Positions 1 to 11,336 of a stretch of 64,000 nt of DNA are shown in pieces. Position 1 is the first letter of the stretch. The number at the start of each line of letters is the position of its first letter. The position numbers and the translations under genes are program-made. The notes below the pieces were generated by a model that ran no database searches, was not told where the DNA came from, and saw only the letters and a list, made by a program, of their open reading frames with translations. Source of the DNA: Pogostemon cablin (Eukaryota; Streptophyta; Magnoliopsida; Lamiales; Lamiaceae); the NCBI GenBank assembly GCA_023678885.1, contig CM042963.1:37947105-38011104 (forward strand), in the 5' to 3' direction.

Positions 1-2074
1 GATAATTATACTCCAACTTTATCTTTTCTATTTGAAATCACATTAATTTTTTCGAGAAAAGCCCTCCAATATTAATTGGGTGCATGATTTTAAGAAGAAG
101 AAGAAAAAAAAAAAACTTTTTAAAAGGTAATTCATTTTAGTTTAGTAATAGTTAAAAAAATTATTAGGAAATGGGGAGTCATGCGTTTGAGAAGATATTT
201 GAATGCGTAAATTATTACGTAAAATTATAATCAACTAAAAATATATTTTCTACAATTATTAGATTTTTATTACATTATACATGTGCGAATATATTTTAAG
301 TATAATATTGAACCCATTCAAAACATTTGGATATTGGTTTTCTAAAACACTCCCTAATATTCTAATTAATTAATCTAAATTTTATTCTTCAACCCCATAA
401 AAAAAAAACTCCACCCTGTAAAATTTATTCTTATATTGAAGATATAGTGAATTGAAGTATCAGATTATTATTAATGATATACTTCCTCCGTCCCAGTAAT
501 TACGAACACTTCAATGTGTTAGCAATTATTGAGACGGAGGGAATACTTATTATAATTAGCAAAGAAAATTAATTTTTCAATTTTAAAAATACTGATTTTT
601 ATTCTAAAAAATATTTGATTTAATATTACTTTTTGGATGTGGTTGGAAATTTATGTGAGACTTTGCCTCACATAAAAATTTAGGGTAATTATATAATGCA
701 CCAAGTGCTCTTAAGAGTTTATAGGTTAAACTTAGAATATAATTGTGATTATATAATTTTATTTTAAATTTTTAAAATTTAAACCTAAGAGTGAGACTCA
801 ACAAACTTAAAATTTAAAGTTTTAAATCTTAATGATGCAGCACAGTAATACTCGTAAATTTAATATGTGCATATTTAATTATATGCTAATATAATTTATT
901 TATTAATAAATCATTGGCTCTTCACTAATTGTAACTAGCTAGCCAAGATATTCAAATATGTTTCATACACTCAGGCTCCTAATGATATAATTATTGGAGA
1001 AAGTTTATTAACCAATGTAAATTCAGTGTGAAAATTATGATACTTTATAAAAAATAATATTAAAAAAAAAATCAAACCCTTGAGGCTCCTCCATTGGATG
1101 TGTTTACGTAATTTCAAATTTTACCCCATGGCTCCAATCCATCGATTTACCATTATTACTAAAAGCCTTCTTTTATTTAATTTTTCCACCTTTTTTGAAA
1201 TTAATCTTGTTGCCTTTAAATGGTTAAAAAATCGTAAAAGCTGCAGTAATTAAGATGTTAGAATTTAGATAGATCAAAAGATTTATTCAAGTTGCTACAT
1301 GAGATGATGTAATTATAATTTATATGAGTTATATGATCGTTTCAGTTTTATAAAATACTTTAATTTGCTCAATTACTTAGAATCTTTAATGTTACATAAG
1401 TTTTTTCACTAAATCAAAGTTAGTCGATAAATTAGATCATAGATAATAAAATTTTAATCACAATAAAGACTAAAATAGAATCAGCTAATTGAGCCACCAA
1501 CTAGAAATTATAATACTACTATAATTCATTTGATAATATACTTATAGTAGTTGTTGGTAGGCGCATTTGCATGGCTAGCTCTCTAATTTTGGCAGTTTCG
1601 TTTCAAATTATATCCAACGCGTTTCAGATAAATTATCCAATATTAGATCTCGTAATATATAATAAATAAATATTGGTATGTTAAATTAATTATTAGAGTT
1701 TAAATTAGATGTCTCCAACTTAATTCACCAAACCCCCTAAAATTAATGGAAGAAAATTTATTAGACATCTACTAGATATTTTAGTAGTTAAAACTTAAAA
1801 CACAACAAAATTATAGGTGGCAATTGTTTTAAGTAAATGATTAAATATTAAATTCTCCTCTCTACAAAGAGAAACTTTTAAATGAATGGATTATTTAATA
1901 TGGTATTAAAGTTATGGGTTCAAACTCTACGGCCATCCATTTAAATTTCATGTACAAGTCTTGAGAAAAATTGACTCGTCTGCATATGAGAGGACGTGTT
2001 AGAGTAACATGATTCATTTCACTACAAGTTAAGCTTTTAGATTACGCGATCATTTAACAAATAGGTCTCACACA

Positions 2075-2077
<3 letters not shown>
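1..2077. other. AT-rich intergenic DNA
   Basis: No reading frame here looks like a gene. The stretch is AT-rich with short A and T runs, and I recognise only the small MITE at 480-545. Nothing else is supported. Confidence 0.7.
480..545. mobile_element. 66-bp Stowaway-like mini-MITE
   Basis: The left end reads tacttcctccgtcccagtaa and the right end gagacggagggaata, so the ends are inverted copies flanked by TA. CTCCGTCCC-type ends with a TA duplication fit the Stowaway (Tc1/mariner) MITE superfamily. The element has almost no interior between its arms. Confidence 0.6.

Positions 2078-2166
<89 letters not shown>
2078..2166. repeat. (TA)n microsatellite, about 89 bp
   Basis: Uninterrupted TA dinucleotides, preceded by a short CA run. 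The tract produces an artificial Ile-Tyr repeat frame on the minus strand. A second long TA tract lies at 44167-44219. Confidence 0.95.
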
Positions 2167-2168
<2 letters not shown>

Positions 2169-3906
2169 TGGATCTTAAATAAGGGCAAATCGTGAGACCG
2201 TTTCACCGTTTCACGTGTAAGACTATTTACACTTTTTAAATTAGTTATCACTCTTGCTATAAAATGTTATTACTTTTTATTTATACTATAAATTAATGTT
2301 CATGAAATAGGATTATCACTTTTTATTAATTGAGTATTGATTTTCATTATAAAAAATATAATTTTTTATCTATTTTACGTAAATACTTACGTGAGATGTT
2401 CTCATTAAAACTCTTTTGCCTTAAATAATTGGTTACTAGTTATTGTAGATGATTGGTATTTAATTAAGATTAATAGTTTAGAAATTAAAATTGAGAGTAT
2501 TATTTATAACTATTTATTAGTGATCCATTGGTAATGATATTATAGAAGATATAATTTCATTATTATATGCGTGGGGAGATCTCATATCAACCCGTGAATT
2601 GAATGAATATGGATTGGACATGATTTTTTTTAGTGTGGAAATACATATATAATTCGATTTGATCGTCGGTTCGTCTAATCGAGTAGAACTTATTTAGTTT
2701 GCAAATTAATTAACCAAAGAATCATGTTTAGATACATTAAATTCTTGGATGGTAGTGTGCCTAATTTTGATGATCAAATTAAATATTAATCATAATTATT
2801 TATATAAATCATTAGAGATATATTAAAAAATATTTATAACAATATACTTCCTCCGTCCCATAATACACTTCACCACGGTAGACACAGAATTTAAGAAAAG
2901 TTGTTTTTTTTACAAACTTCATATATACGAACTTGTTGGGTTTATCCCTCATTTATAAACCCACCGCCATCCCCACTTCTAACCGATGTAGGATTTTGGT
3001 TGACATCTAACCAATATTGTGGAGTTTTGGTTGACACCCAACCAACAGAACTATGCCTTGAGTATCTCTTGAACCTAGTTCAATTTCTTTTCTTTCTACT
3101 CCCTCCGTCCCAATAGAGCTTTCACACCTCATTTATAATTTATAAAGGAGGTGTGAAAATTGTGTTGGGACATAGAAAGTATTAAATAACAAGTTGAAAA
3201 TTATAACGTTTGGCTTGATTCAACTCTCAAATTGCAATTTCAAGTTAAAACTTAAATTCGATTCCTTTTAACAAAACAACCTGAGCCTGCCCTATTGACC
3301 TAAAAATTAAAAATATTATTTTAAATTTTCTATCTTTAATATTATCGAGCTATATCAAGATTTCTGCAAATCAACTTTTTTTGAGCTCAATTCAATTTAT
3401 TAACTCATCTAGTATTTTATTAGCATGAGATTCGAGTTTTGTGTAAACAAGCTAAACTCTCAAAGACATCGCTTAATTTAACATCACCGTACGAAATCTC
3501 AAACAACTTGCATACTTTAATTAACATCATCATATTCCTACATTTTTTTCCCTTCTCTTATGCAACTTCAACTAAACACTCTATATTTTGGTTCGTTTCA
3601 ATTTCAACTTCACTTTTTAATAAAAGAAAAATTATATAACTAATATTCTCTAATACACTTTAATTTAAAAATTATCATCACTTTTTTAATACAGTAACAT
3701 ACTTATCATTTATTTATTATTTAATAATACCAAATTACTCCCAAAAATAATTTAAAAAGTGACTTTTATAAATATTCAAAAACAATAGATGTGAAGTTAC
3801 ATTGGAGAAGAAAGAGGGTTTGTTAACATAATCGGAGATCCTCCATCAAAACTTACATTATTTTCATAAGTTAACATAATTGGTCAAGAAACAACTCAAT
3901 AAGTAA
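2167..3906. other. AT-rich intergenic DNA with MITE debris
   Basis: No gene. A CTCCGTCCC-like motif at about 2848 looks like one end of a degraded Stowaway-type MITE. A compact MITE at 3097-3181 is listed separately. Confidence 0.6.
3097..3181. mobile_element. 85-bp Stowaway-like MITE
   Basis: Starts tactccctccgtcccaatag and ends with the imperfect complement ttgggacatagaaagta. The interior is a hairpin: ttcacacctcatttata against tataaaggaggtgtgaa. It is flanked by TA. Confidence 0.6.
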
Positions 3907-4112
3907 TACTCCTTTCATCCCACCGAAAGGTCCCCATTTACTATATTGGGCGTCTCATCTAAATGTCCCTATTTTCACTTTTAGTAAAAAGGTACCACAT
4001 GTGGCCCACCACTCACTACTAATACAACTACCAACTACACATAAAATAATAATACTCCTTAATCTACGCACAAAAAGCAACCGGTGACGTTTGGGCGGGA
4101 CGGAGGGAGCAC
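3907..4112. mobile_element. Stowaway-like MITE
   Basis: Starts tactcctttcatcccaccga and ends ttgggcgggacggaggga. The interior shares the ccacatgtggcccaccac block with the MITEs at 9382-11133 and 44897-45156, so the three belong to one family. Confidence 0.65.
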
Positions 4113-4565
4113 TTCATATGGAGTAGATTTGTGTAAGAACATTTTACATTGAGATAAATATATATTTTTGTAATTAATAATTATTTTTTATTAAATATGT
4201 TATCATTTTTCATTTATAATGTTATCATTTTAATCTATACTATAAATTATTTATGAAATAATAGATTATATGTCGTTATTACTTTTTTTAATTATATATC
4301 ACTTTTTATTATGAAGGTTATGATTTTTTATCTGTTTTACTTATTATTTCCGTATTGCACAAGTCTTTGCTACTCCATCCGTCCCGCCCAAAGGGTTGTT
4401 TTTGCTTTTTGACACGTGAATTGAGGAGTATTATTATTTAATGTGTAGTGGGTAGTTGTATTAGTGGGAGTATGTGTCCCATATTTTAATTGTATTAGAG
4501 GGGGTGTGTGGGTCCCATGTGTGTAAAAAAGGAAAGGGAATCTTTTGGGTGGGACGACCAAAATG

Positions 4566-5802
4566 TAGGGCTAGGCAAAAAAAATGAAAACCGCAAAAAC
4601 CGACCGAACCGCATTGCACCGTACCGTGATAGAGATTTATTTTACTAAACTGCGGTTTCAAAATTGAGGCTAAACCGCACCGCAACTACGGTGCAATTTT
4701 ATTTTTTTACTACACACTGCACCGACCGCACCGTGCCTATACATTACTATTAATATAATTATTATATATATATATAATACTAGCCAAGTAGGATAGAGGA
4801 TATTAAACCTTATTATCAATATACACCACCAGTAAACCCTATTCCCCATTTTCAATTTCACTCTCTCTCTATTCACCGTCCCGTGGCGACTCTGTGTCGA
4901 CTAGCGGCAGCGTGGGTTCCCCCTCTAGCCGGAGTGAAGCCGCCATGACTGCTCCAGCTAGTGATATCAATTATATTCGTTTCAACAATCTTGATATTCA
5001 GGGAGATGTTGCGGGATCTCCTGATCCTTCTAGGTAGGCCTCTGAGCTCTCTGAATTGTGTTTACATTAGCTGTAGTTATTGATTTATAGCTTTATTGAT
5101 GATGATGCTATGTCTTGGATTGTAAAATTGTGTGAATTATTTCAGTTGTTTTGTTTTCTCATGGATGTTTTATTTGTGCATATGAGTAAATATGATAGCT
5201 ATTATTGTCAAAGAAATAAAGATTAGGTTGTGGTGAGATGATCTGCACTTGCTGGTATGCTATGTTCATTAGTTTGATTACATGATAATAGCTGAAAAGA
5301 TTTTCTTTCTCAATCGGGTCTTGATATGTTGATGTGCTAGCTATTCCAGTGTCTACAATTGCTGTAGTATGTACAACATTGTTTTTATTAGTTATGCACC
5401 TTTGAAGTTATTGTTTATTTGTTTGGACTAACAGGTTATGGACTGCATATTATTGTGAACTTATTGGACAATAGAGCATTGTTTGGACTTATTGTTTGAA
5501 CTTATTTTGGAGTAAATGTTTTTCTTGTTTTGAGCTTATTGTTTGGTATAAGTTGTTTTATGTGGAAAACATTTTGTTTAGAAGTTATTGTTTGGACTCC
5601 ATGTTATTAGTTATATACTTATGCTGTTAATCTATAAGTGAAACCGTCAAACCGCAAAAAACCGTTCGAAACCGCATGAAACCGCATAATAAATATTATT
5701 TAAATAACCGCGGTTTACACTTCATTATTAAACCGAACCGTAGGTCACAATGCAATTTAAATTATGTAAAAAAATCGTAAAACCGCACCGTGCACACCCC
5801 TA
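4566..5802 (+). mobile_element. hAT-type DNA transposon, deletion derivative, with 8-bp target duplication
   Basis: The element starts TAGGGCTAGGCAAAA and ends in the complement of TAGGGGTGTGCACGG, which resembles known plant hAT ends. It is flanked on both sides by ccaaaatg (4558-4565 and 5803-5810), a perfect 8-bp duplication as expected for hAT. Both ends carry many AACCG motifs, like hAT subterminal repeats. At 1,237 bp it is too short for a full transposase gene. It retains a promoter-like CT-rich stretch and what looks like a first coding exon, followed by AT-rich sequence. Probably non-autonomous. Confidence 0.8.
4945..5033 (+). pseudogene. possible first exon of a lost hAT gene
   Basis: An ATG in a relatively GC-rich pocket (gccgccATGac) opens a 29-codon frame that runs to a donor-like site, tctag|gtaggc. 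After it the sequence becomes T-rich and intron-like, and no following exon is present before the right end of the element. The peptide is not recognisable by itself. The hAT reading rests on position in the element, so this is inference. Confidence 0.3.
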
Positions 5803-5858
5803 CCAAAATGGCAAAAAGGAATTCTATCATTTGAGTGAGACGGAGGGAGTATATATAT

Positions 5859-6084
5859 TACTCCCTTCGTCCATTGTTAATGTCTCCATTTGCTTTTTGC
5901 ATTTAGATTAATGAGTATTTATTTTATGTGTGGTGGGTAGTTGTATTAGTGGATGATGTAGATCCTATATTTTAATTGTATTAGTAAGGTGCGGGTCTTA
6001 TATATCTAAAAGGGGGAAATGAATAGATTAAGAATGAACGTCTAAATTAGTAAAATGAATAGATTAAAGACGGATGGAGGGGTA
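5859..6084. mobile_element. Stowaway-like MITE upstream of the BIG GRAIN 1-like gene
   Basis: Starts tactcccttcgtccattgtt and ends agacggatggaggggta, with TA at both ends. Its interior shares gtggtgggtagttgtattag with the MITE at 4371-5851. It ends about 280 bp before the start codon of the next gene, so it lies in that gene's proximal upstream region. Confidence 0.65.
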
Positions 6085-6189
6085 TTATATAAAGAAAAAA
6101 AAAGGAAAATTGAATAAATAATTGAAGAATCAAATAAATGCGAAGCTGGCATGGGCTTAAATTTAGACCCCGCGTGGAGAGTCGACTCC

Positions 6190-6366
6190 TTTATATTCCT
6201 CTCTCTCCTATTTCATTCTCTCCATCATCTTTAATTTTGCTCTCATTTCGCACTTTCCATCTCTCTCTTTCCCTTCAACTACAAATCTTCTTTCCGTTTC
6301 TTCCATTCCCTATTCACACTCTCTTTTCTTCCCAAACTTCCTTTTCTCTCCCACAAACCTCAAAAA
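6190..6366 (+). promoter_or_regulatory. TATA-like box and CT-rich 5' leader of the BIG GRAIN 1-like gene
   Basis: TTTATATT at 6190-6197 is followed by about 165 bp very rich in CT runs, the usual look of a plant core promoter and 5' leader. The leader ends in caaaaATGtataa, giving an A at -3 of the start codon. The transcription start is not determined. Confidence 0.5.
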
Positions 6367-7413
6367 ATGTATAAACATGAAATTCCCAAATCAAGAAAAT
6401 CCGACAACAACATCCCATCATTCTCCTCCACTCTCCTCGACCAAATCTACCGCTCCATCGACGGCAATGCTGAAGACTTCATGCCTTACGGACACAAAAA
6501 TGAAATAGCAAGCTTCAGAAGAGTCGAGAAATGGATGAAGAAAGATGATCATCACAAAAATTCTGCAGTATCCACTAGAAAGCCGACAATGTTGCCGGAA
6601 TTCGACACCAGTGATCTGATGTTCTTCAGTTCGACTTCCAGCAGTTCCGACAGCTCCGGCGCCCTGTCTTCTTCCGACACTGAGTTCTTCGGTTCATCGA
6701 CGACTAAACCGAAAGTGTCATGCTTCTCCACCCGGCCCAAACCGGTTCGAACCGTGGCCCGCATCGAAGATCACCATCACAGGAAGAACAGAGTGGAGGA
6801 TGACGATTTGATGAAATCGAAATCGAGGGCTCTGAAGATATACGCGAATTTGAAGAAGGTGAAGCAGCCGATTTCACCAGGTGGGAGATTGACGAGTTTC
6901 ATCAACTCACTCTTCAGCAATGCGAACGGGAAAAAATCCAAGAATCAAGAATCCAAATCTCCGACCACGTGTTCCTCTGCTTCCTCGTACTCGAGGTCGT
7001 GTCTGAGCAAATACTCCCCCAATTCGAGGGAGAAAATGAGGAATGGAGCTCAGAGAACAGTTAGATTCCACCCTGTTAGTGTCATCGTCGATGAAGATTC
7101 CAGGCCGTGTGGACAGAGATGTACATATGATCAACATTCCGACAAGGCCACTCATCCGCCGTCGAGGAGCAGCAGGAAAGTCGAGGACAAAAGGGTCGTC
7201 GAATTTTCCTCATTCAGGAAAATCCACGACCCTCATAGGGAGGAGGAAGAGGAAGAGGAAGAAGAAGATTGTATGAGTGATTCGAGCTCGGATTTATTCG
7301 AGCTCGATCACTTATCTTTGTTCGGAGATAGTAGATTTTGCCAAGAACTACCCGTGTATGAAACTACTCATTTCGATACTAATCGTGCTATAGCTAGTGG
7401 TTTGATTCGATGA
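6367..7413 (+). CDS. BG1-like: BIG GRAIN 1-like protein
   Basis: Single-exon gene of 348 residues, close to the usual length of the plant BIG GRAIN 1-like family. Family marks seen: the N-terminal block PSFSSTLLDQIYRSID (residues 17-32), a central block ALKIYANLKKVKQPISPGG (155-173) followed by LTSFINSLF, and the C-terminal block ELPVYETTHFDTNRAIA near 327-343. Between them are Ser-rich, low-complexity stretches and an acidic Glu run near 292-301. No signal peptide or membrane segment is evident. The rice founder, OsBG1, is a plasma-membrane-associated positive regulator of auxin response and transport that affects grain size; membership of that family is my reading, and the same role here is inference. 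The start is the first ATG after the CT-rich leader and keeps the N-terminal block complete. It appears intact, and no neighbouring gene is related. Confidence 0.85.
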   Translation: MYKHEIPKSRKSDNNIPSFSSTLLDQIYRSIDGNAEDFMPYGHKNEIASFRRVEKWMKKDDHHKNSAVSTRKPTMLPEFDTSDLMFFSSTSSSSDSSGALSSSDTEFFGSSTTKPKVSCFSTRPKPVRTVARIEDHHHRKNRVEDDDLMKSKSRALKIYANLKKVKQPISPGGRLTSFINSLFSNANGKKSKNQESKSPTTCSSASSYSRSCLSKYSPNSREKMRNGAQRTVRFHPVSVIVDEDSRPCGQRCTYDQHSDKATHPPSRSSRKVEDKRVVEFSSFRKIHDPHREEEEEEEEEDCMSDSSSDLFELDHLSLFGDSRFCQELPVYETTHFDTNRAIASGLIR

Positions 7414-8655
7414 TTAGGGGTGGAAATAAGATTAATTTCTTCATGTTTTATTTACATTATTGTAAATTAATTAATTAATCTTTTAGATTAATCTCTGATC
7501 CAACGGCTAGATAATCTGTTGCAATTTTGGTGTTACATTTCATATCAGATAGTCGAATTAGGAAGTGACGGCTAAAGAATCAGTCATGTTAAAGTTGATC
7601 GTTCAAAATTTTGTATTTTGTACGTGTCACTCATTTAATTCCATCGATTTTAGGGGAGGGGGAAATAGGTTGATGTAAATATATGTGGAAAAGAGAAAAG
7701 GGGGAGATGGAATGGAGACAAAGAATGAAAAAGAAGAAGAGATCGTTGGTGAAAAAGAAAAAGAAGAGAGGATGAAAATGAGAATGGTGATGGTAAAGGG
7801 AAAGACAAATCTTCCCCCATGGGAATAGGGAAAAGCGATGGATCCATATTCTATCTATCTTTATCTTTATAATCATGTTTGAAGGAATTTTTTGGTTGCT
7901 TCATTACACTGCCATTCAAACGGATCCCCAGGACATCACTCCAACTAAAGTGCCAATTGTTTCTTTCCTTTTTCTATCTATCTTTTATTAGTACATGTTT
8001 TGAGATGTGAGAAAGATAATGTTACTCTAAACGATCACATGAAACTCACTTTATTCTGCAACAAAATATCGTCTATACAGTCACTTTTAATTTTAAGGGT
8101 TATTAATTTTGATTAAAGGCTAATTCTTGTGTGAAATTGTGAGACGGAGTTATTCCTTGATGCATATAAGAAATTATTATGTTTATAATGAAAAATAATA
8201 TCTAATTATGAAAAGTGATAATATTTTTAATAAAAAATAATTATAAGCACAAAATTATTTTATTATGAGACGGTCTCATATAAATCTCCCTATGGGTCAA
8301 TAACAATTTTTTTTAGAATATACTATGTATTGAAAAGTTATTATGGCAACATAATCTTGTGAATGATAAATTTAATATTAAAATATTACACTTGCACCTC
8401 TAAAATTTAATATCTTACATAGTGTGAACTGATGCGAATTTAACACGATGAAAAATATGAATTTTTACAAATCATGAAGACATTTGAACATTACTCCAAT
8501 TTCATAATCCAGACTAGCTAAATAACATGAAACTTCGCCAAAAATATACTCTCCTTTCTCGATACCTTATCAATTTTGAGTAGTGTATGTGAACGGGTTT
8601 ACGATGTAAAACTTTTGGTCCTCTTTAATTTAAACTCTCATTAATATATAGGGTA
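7414..8655. other. 3' flank of the BIG GRAIN 1-like gene and AT-rich spacer
   Basis: The first few hundred bases presumably contain the 3' untranslated region. A purine-rich stretch at 7650-7800 (gaaaaagaagaagagat type) gives spurious CT-rich frames on the other strand. A near-palindrome tgagacggtctcat at about 8268 resembles a MITE end, but its partner is unclear. No gene seen. Confidence 0.55.
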
Positions 8656-8922
8656 TACTCCTTCTGTTCCATTTCAATATTTACATATTTTTATTTTGGG
8701 CTTCCAATTTCAATCATTATGTTTTCCTTTTTGGTATATATGGGATCCACTTAAAATAATTAATATATCACCATGGGACTCACATCCAATACTAATACAT
8801 CTACTCACTTTATATTAAATACGGAGTATTATATCTTTCCACCCACTATTTATTAAAATATTATAATCCTTAATCAACGTGCAAAAAATAAACGTAATCA
8901 TTGTAATGAGATGGAGGGAGTA
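8656..8922. mobile_element. Stowaway-like MITE
   Basis: Starts tactccttctgttccatttc and ends aatgagatggagggagta, with TA at the ends. The interior shares tatgggatccac and taatcaacgtgcaaaaa with the element at 44897-45156. Confidence 0.65.
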
Positions 8923-8974
8923 TAGGAATGGAAGTTAGAATGGGGGACCACAAGGTTTAGAGTAAGAAAAGACG

Positions 8975-9178
8975 AAGGTTCACATACTAAATGGTGTACC
9001 CCACCATTAGGGGCCCCCACCGCCCCTGCCCTGGGGATTGGTGGAGGAGGTAAATCGCAAGATGTGCCTCAGGTAGCTTATAGAGAGGGCTCACTGTTTA
9101 ACTTGTGCTTGCAAGGGGCCAAATTCATGCTAAAGACAGGATTCGAACCCCCATCCATGCCAAGGTTCACATACTAAA
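8975..9178 (-). mobile_element. 5'-truncated SINE with 17-bp target duplication
   Basis: The 17-mer aaggttcacatactaaa occurs at 8975-8991 and again, identical, at 9162-9178, bracketing a GC-richer body of 170 bp. Read on the minus strand the body begins almost at once with gggggttcgaatcctg, a good Pol III B-box (GTTCGAATCC). There is no room for an A-box upstream at normal spacing. Long direct repeats plus an internal B-box fit a tRNA-derived SINE that inserted as a 5'-truncated copy. No poly(A) tail is obvious at the other end, so the family is unassigned. Confidence 0.6.
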
Positions 9179-9381
9179 CTATGTAAATCATGTTTATAAG
9201 AGTATTTGTGATCAATTTTCTCATTTTGATTCATTTCATTACAAAGTATTCAGTTTTTTCACATACAAAATTTCTAGCAATGAAATTTACCAACGAAATT
9301 TAATCAATTGGTAATTACCAAATTTATTACTATTTATCAATGGATTACAAATAGAATCATTATATAAATTACCAATGAAAT

Positions 9382-11133
9382 TACTCATTCCGTCCCACCG
9401 AAAGGTCCCCATTTTAATATATTAGGCGTCCTATCCAAATGTCCCAATTCCACCTTTAGTAAAAATGCCTCACATTTTCTTTTAAAAAAAAGTAAAAAGG
9501 ATCGGCGTGAAATTCACCTAGAATTTTGGACTTAATTGTATAAATTTAATTGGATTTATTTGGCTTTAATTCAATAATTAAACATGATTTTAATGAAAAT
9601 TCTATTTATTGCTTAATTAGTTTGAGAAAGGTATTTTTATTTATTTTGGTAGAAAAATGGTGATTTTGAGACAAAAATTGATTCTACAAGTGAAGAGGAA
9701 GATGTGGGAGAAAACAGAGCTCGATTTGGAGTTGAAACGAGCAAGAATGTGCCAAAGGAAAATTTGCTATAAATCTCAATTTTGGTCTCATGAGCTAAAT
9801 TATCCCACATTGATTACTTACCACAAATTCCTCTCACTCTACCACTACATGACCCATTTGTCCCACATTGGAAACACATTCAAATTTCTCTTACCCTTAC
9901 TACTATAAATGCCATCTTCCATTAAAGCCACCATGAACCTATTCTCACCCATTAAATTCCATTAAATTGAATCATTAGATTCAATAGTTGAAGAGAGCTT
10001 TTTAAGATCTCCATAGTTGAGATCCCTTCCCTTTCGGGGTGAGGAATCCGTCCGTAGTTTAAATATTTTTTCTAGAATATGATTTTATTATTTTTCAAGA
10101 AGGTGGGGACACCAAGGAAAGGATGATCCTCATGGATGTAAAACTTCATTAAGTGAAATCTAATCATACTTATTATCTTAATTTGCTTTGGTGGGTGATT
10201 GATGCATGATTATTTTCTTAATTGAATTTCCGACTATGATTAGGTTTTGTTTATGGAATATGTATGCATGCTTTAATTGAGATTAATGCCTTTGATATTA
10301 ATGTATAGTGATTAGGTTTTGTATTGTGTATCAACATGTCTTGTTGTTGCTTTCACCTTAGTTGTTTTACATGATTATTATATGTGAGTTTTTTCCATTT
10401 ATTGCATCAGGATTAATATGGGGGGAGTTTGGCCAAAATCTTCCTATGTTTAGAACTACATAAACGAACACTAACGAGATTACTTGTGATTGAGTTAGTG
10501 AAGGGGACCAAGCCAATGTGAGCATAGTACCTAGAAAGGGAACACTAGGAAAACGTTCCTGCCTACTAGAGAAAATTCTTCGTGATAATATCTCTATATT
10601 AGTATATTAATATCCGTAAGTACCTATGAGAATTGTGAGCATTGGAGACGATCTAATGAGCCATTTTTATTTGCATCCTATTCATCTTGGTCAAGAGCTT
10701 AGGTGTAGGTATGATTTAGTGATCGCCCTTACCATGATTAGTTTAAAAATGGAATCAATTAATGATTGTTTGAGTGCATCGAGAAACTACCATTACATCC
10801 AAAAATATTGTAATTAGATTTATTTTCCTTGCATTTTATTTTCTTTTATTTTTTAAACCTCCTATCCGGTCGTCCCTAACTAATCACGATACTATACCTA
10901 AAGGCCATGAATCATAAATTCCCCCGGTTCGATAATTCAACTTGGTTGCACGTGCCTACACGATAAGAGTACGCTTGCTCTTTTACATTGAAAAATGCGA
11001 TCAAGTTTAGCCCCACATGTGGCCCACCACTAACTACTAATATAACTACCCACTATGCATATAATAATAAAAATACTCCTTAATATATGAAAAAAAAAGC
11101 AAATGGCCACCTTTGGGCGGGATGGAGGGAGTA
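9382..11133. mobile_element. Stowaway-like MITE split by an LTR-like insert
   Basis: Starts tactcattccgtcccaccga and ends ggcgggatggagggagta. It has the same interior as the MITE at 3907-4112, but after the cacat of its central cacatgtggccc block it is interrupted until the block resumes at 11014. The MITE sequence itself is therefore 9382-9475 plus 11014-11133. Confidence 0.7.
9476..11013 (+). mobile_element. 1.54-kb insert, probable solo LTR or LTR fragment
   Basis: The insert is bracketed by cacat (9471-9475 and 11014-11018), consistent with a 5-bp duplication. Its right part (aattcccccggttcgataat, then acgcttgctc and aaaaatgcgatcaagttt) has the look of the 3' end of Athila-type Ty3/gypsy LTRs as I remember them. 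No gag or pol frame is present, and the short open frames inside are not recognisable. Clean TG...CA ends are missing, so the exact borders and the Athila assignment are inference. Confidence 0.5.
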
Positions 11134-11336
11134 TTACAAAAGAAATTTAATTTCCGTCGCTAAATTTTTACCAACTATTTCTTTACCAACAGAAAATTAC
11201 CAAAAGACTTTTTAGTTTATTTATTGGTAAACTAATTTAACAATGAAATTAATATTTTTATAAACGAAATATTCTGTTGGTAAGAAATGGAGTAAATTTT
11301 TTTTAAGTGGTTGTTGATGGTACCACAAAAATTAAT

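Larger units (their letters stand above)
4371..5851. mobile_element. Stowaway-like MITE split by a hAT insertion
   Basis: The left end (tactccatccgtcccgccca) and right end (gagtgagacggagggagta) are inverted copies flanked by TA. The MITE proper occupies 4371-4565 and 5803-5851; what lies between is the hAT element at 4566-5802. Removing the insert and one 8-bp duplication leaves a MITE of the usual couple of hundred bases. Confidence 0.75.
9260..11290. mobile_element. relic of a small CACTA-type element, split by two later insertions
   Basis: The pieces 9260-9381 and 11134-11290 align by eye with consecutive parts of the CACTA-type element at 29427-30065. The left piece shares aatcattatataaattacca, and the right piece shares the taccaac/ttggtaa motif series. 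The left end reads cacatacaaaa where the intact copy has CACTACAAAAA, so it is decayed. The middle is interrupted by the MITE at 9382-11133. Confidence 0.6.

Noticed and set aside
2054..2251. minus-strand frame with a long Ile-Tyr repeat
   Set aside because: It is the translation of a TA microsatellite.
6138..6374. upstream open frame overlapping the BIG GRAIN 1-like start codon
   Set aside because: Its ATG lies before the likely TATA box at 6190, so it is probably not transcribed; it reads CT-rich leader and has no protein features.
7631..7876. minus-strand Phe/Pro/Leu-rich frames downstream of the BIG GRAIN 1-like gene
   Set aside because: Translation of a purine-rich stretch on the other strand; no family features.
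8125..8292. MITE defined by tgagacgg motifs
   Set aside because: The motifs are in the same orientation at both ends and no target duplication was found; similar segments at 2187-2412 and 4126-4370 suggest a repeat family but borders are unclear.
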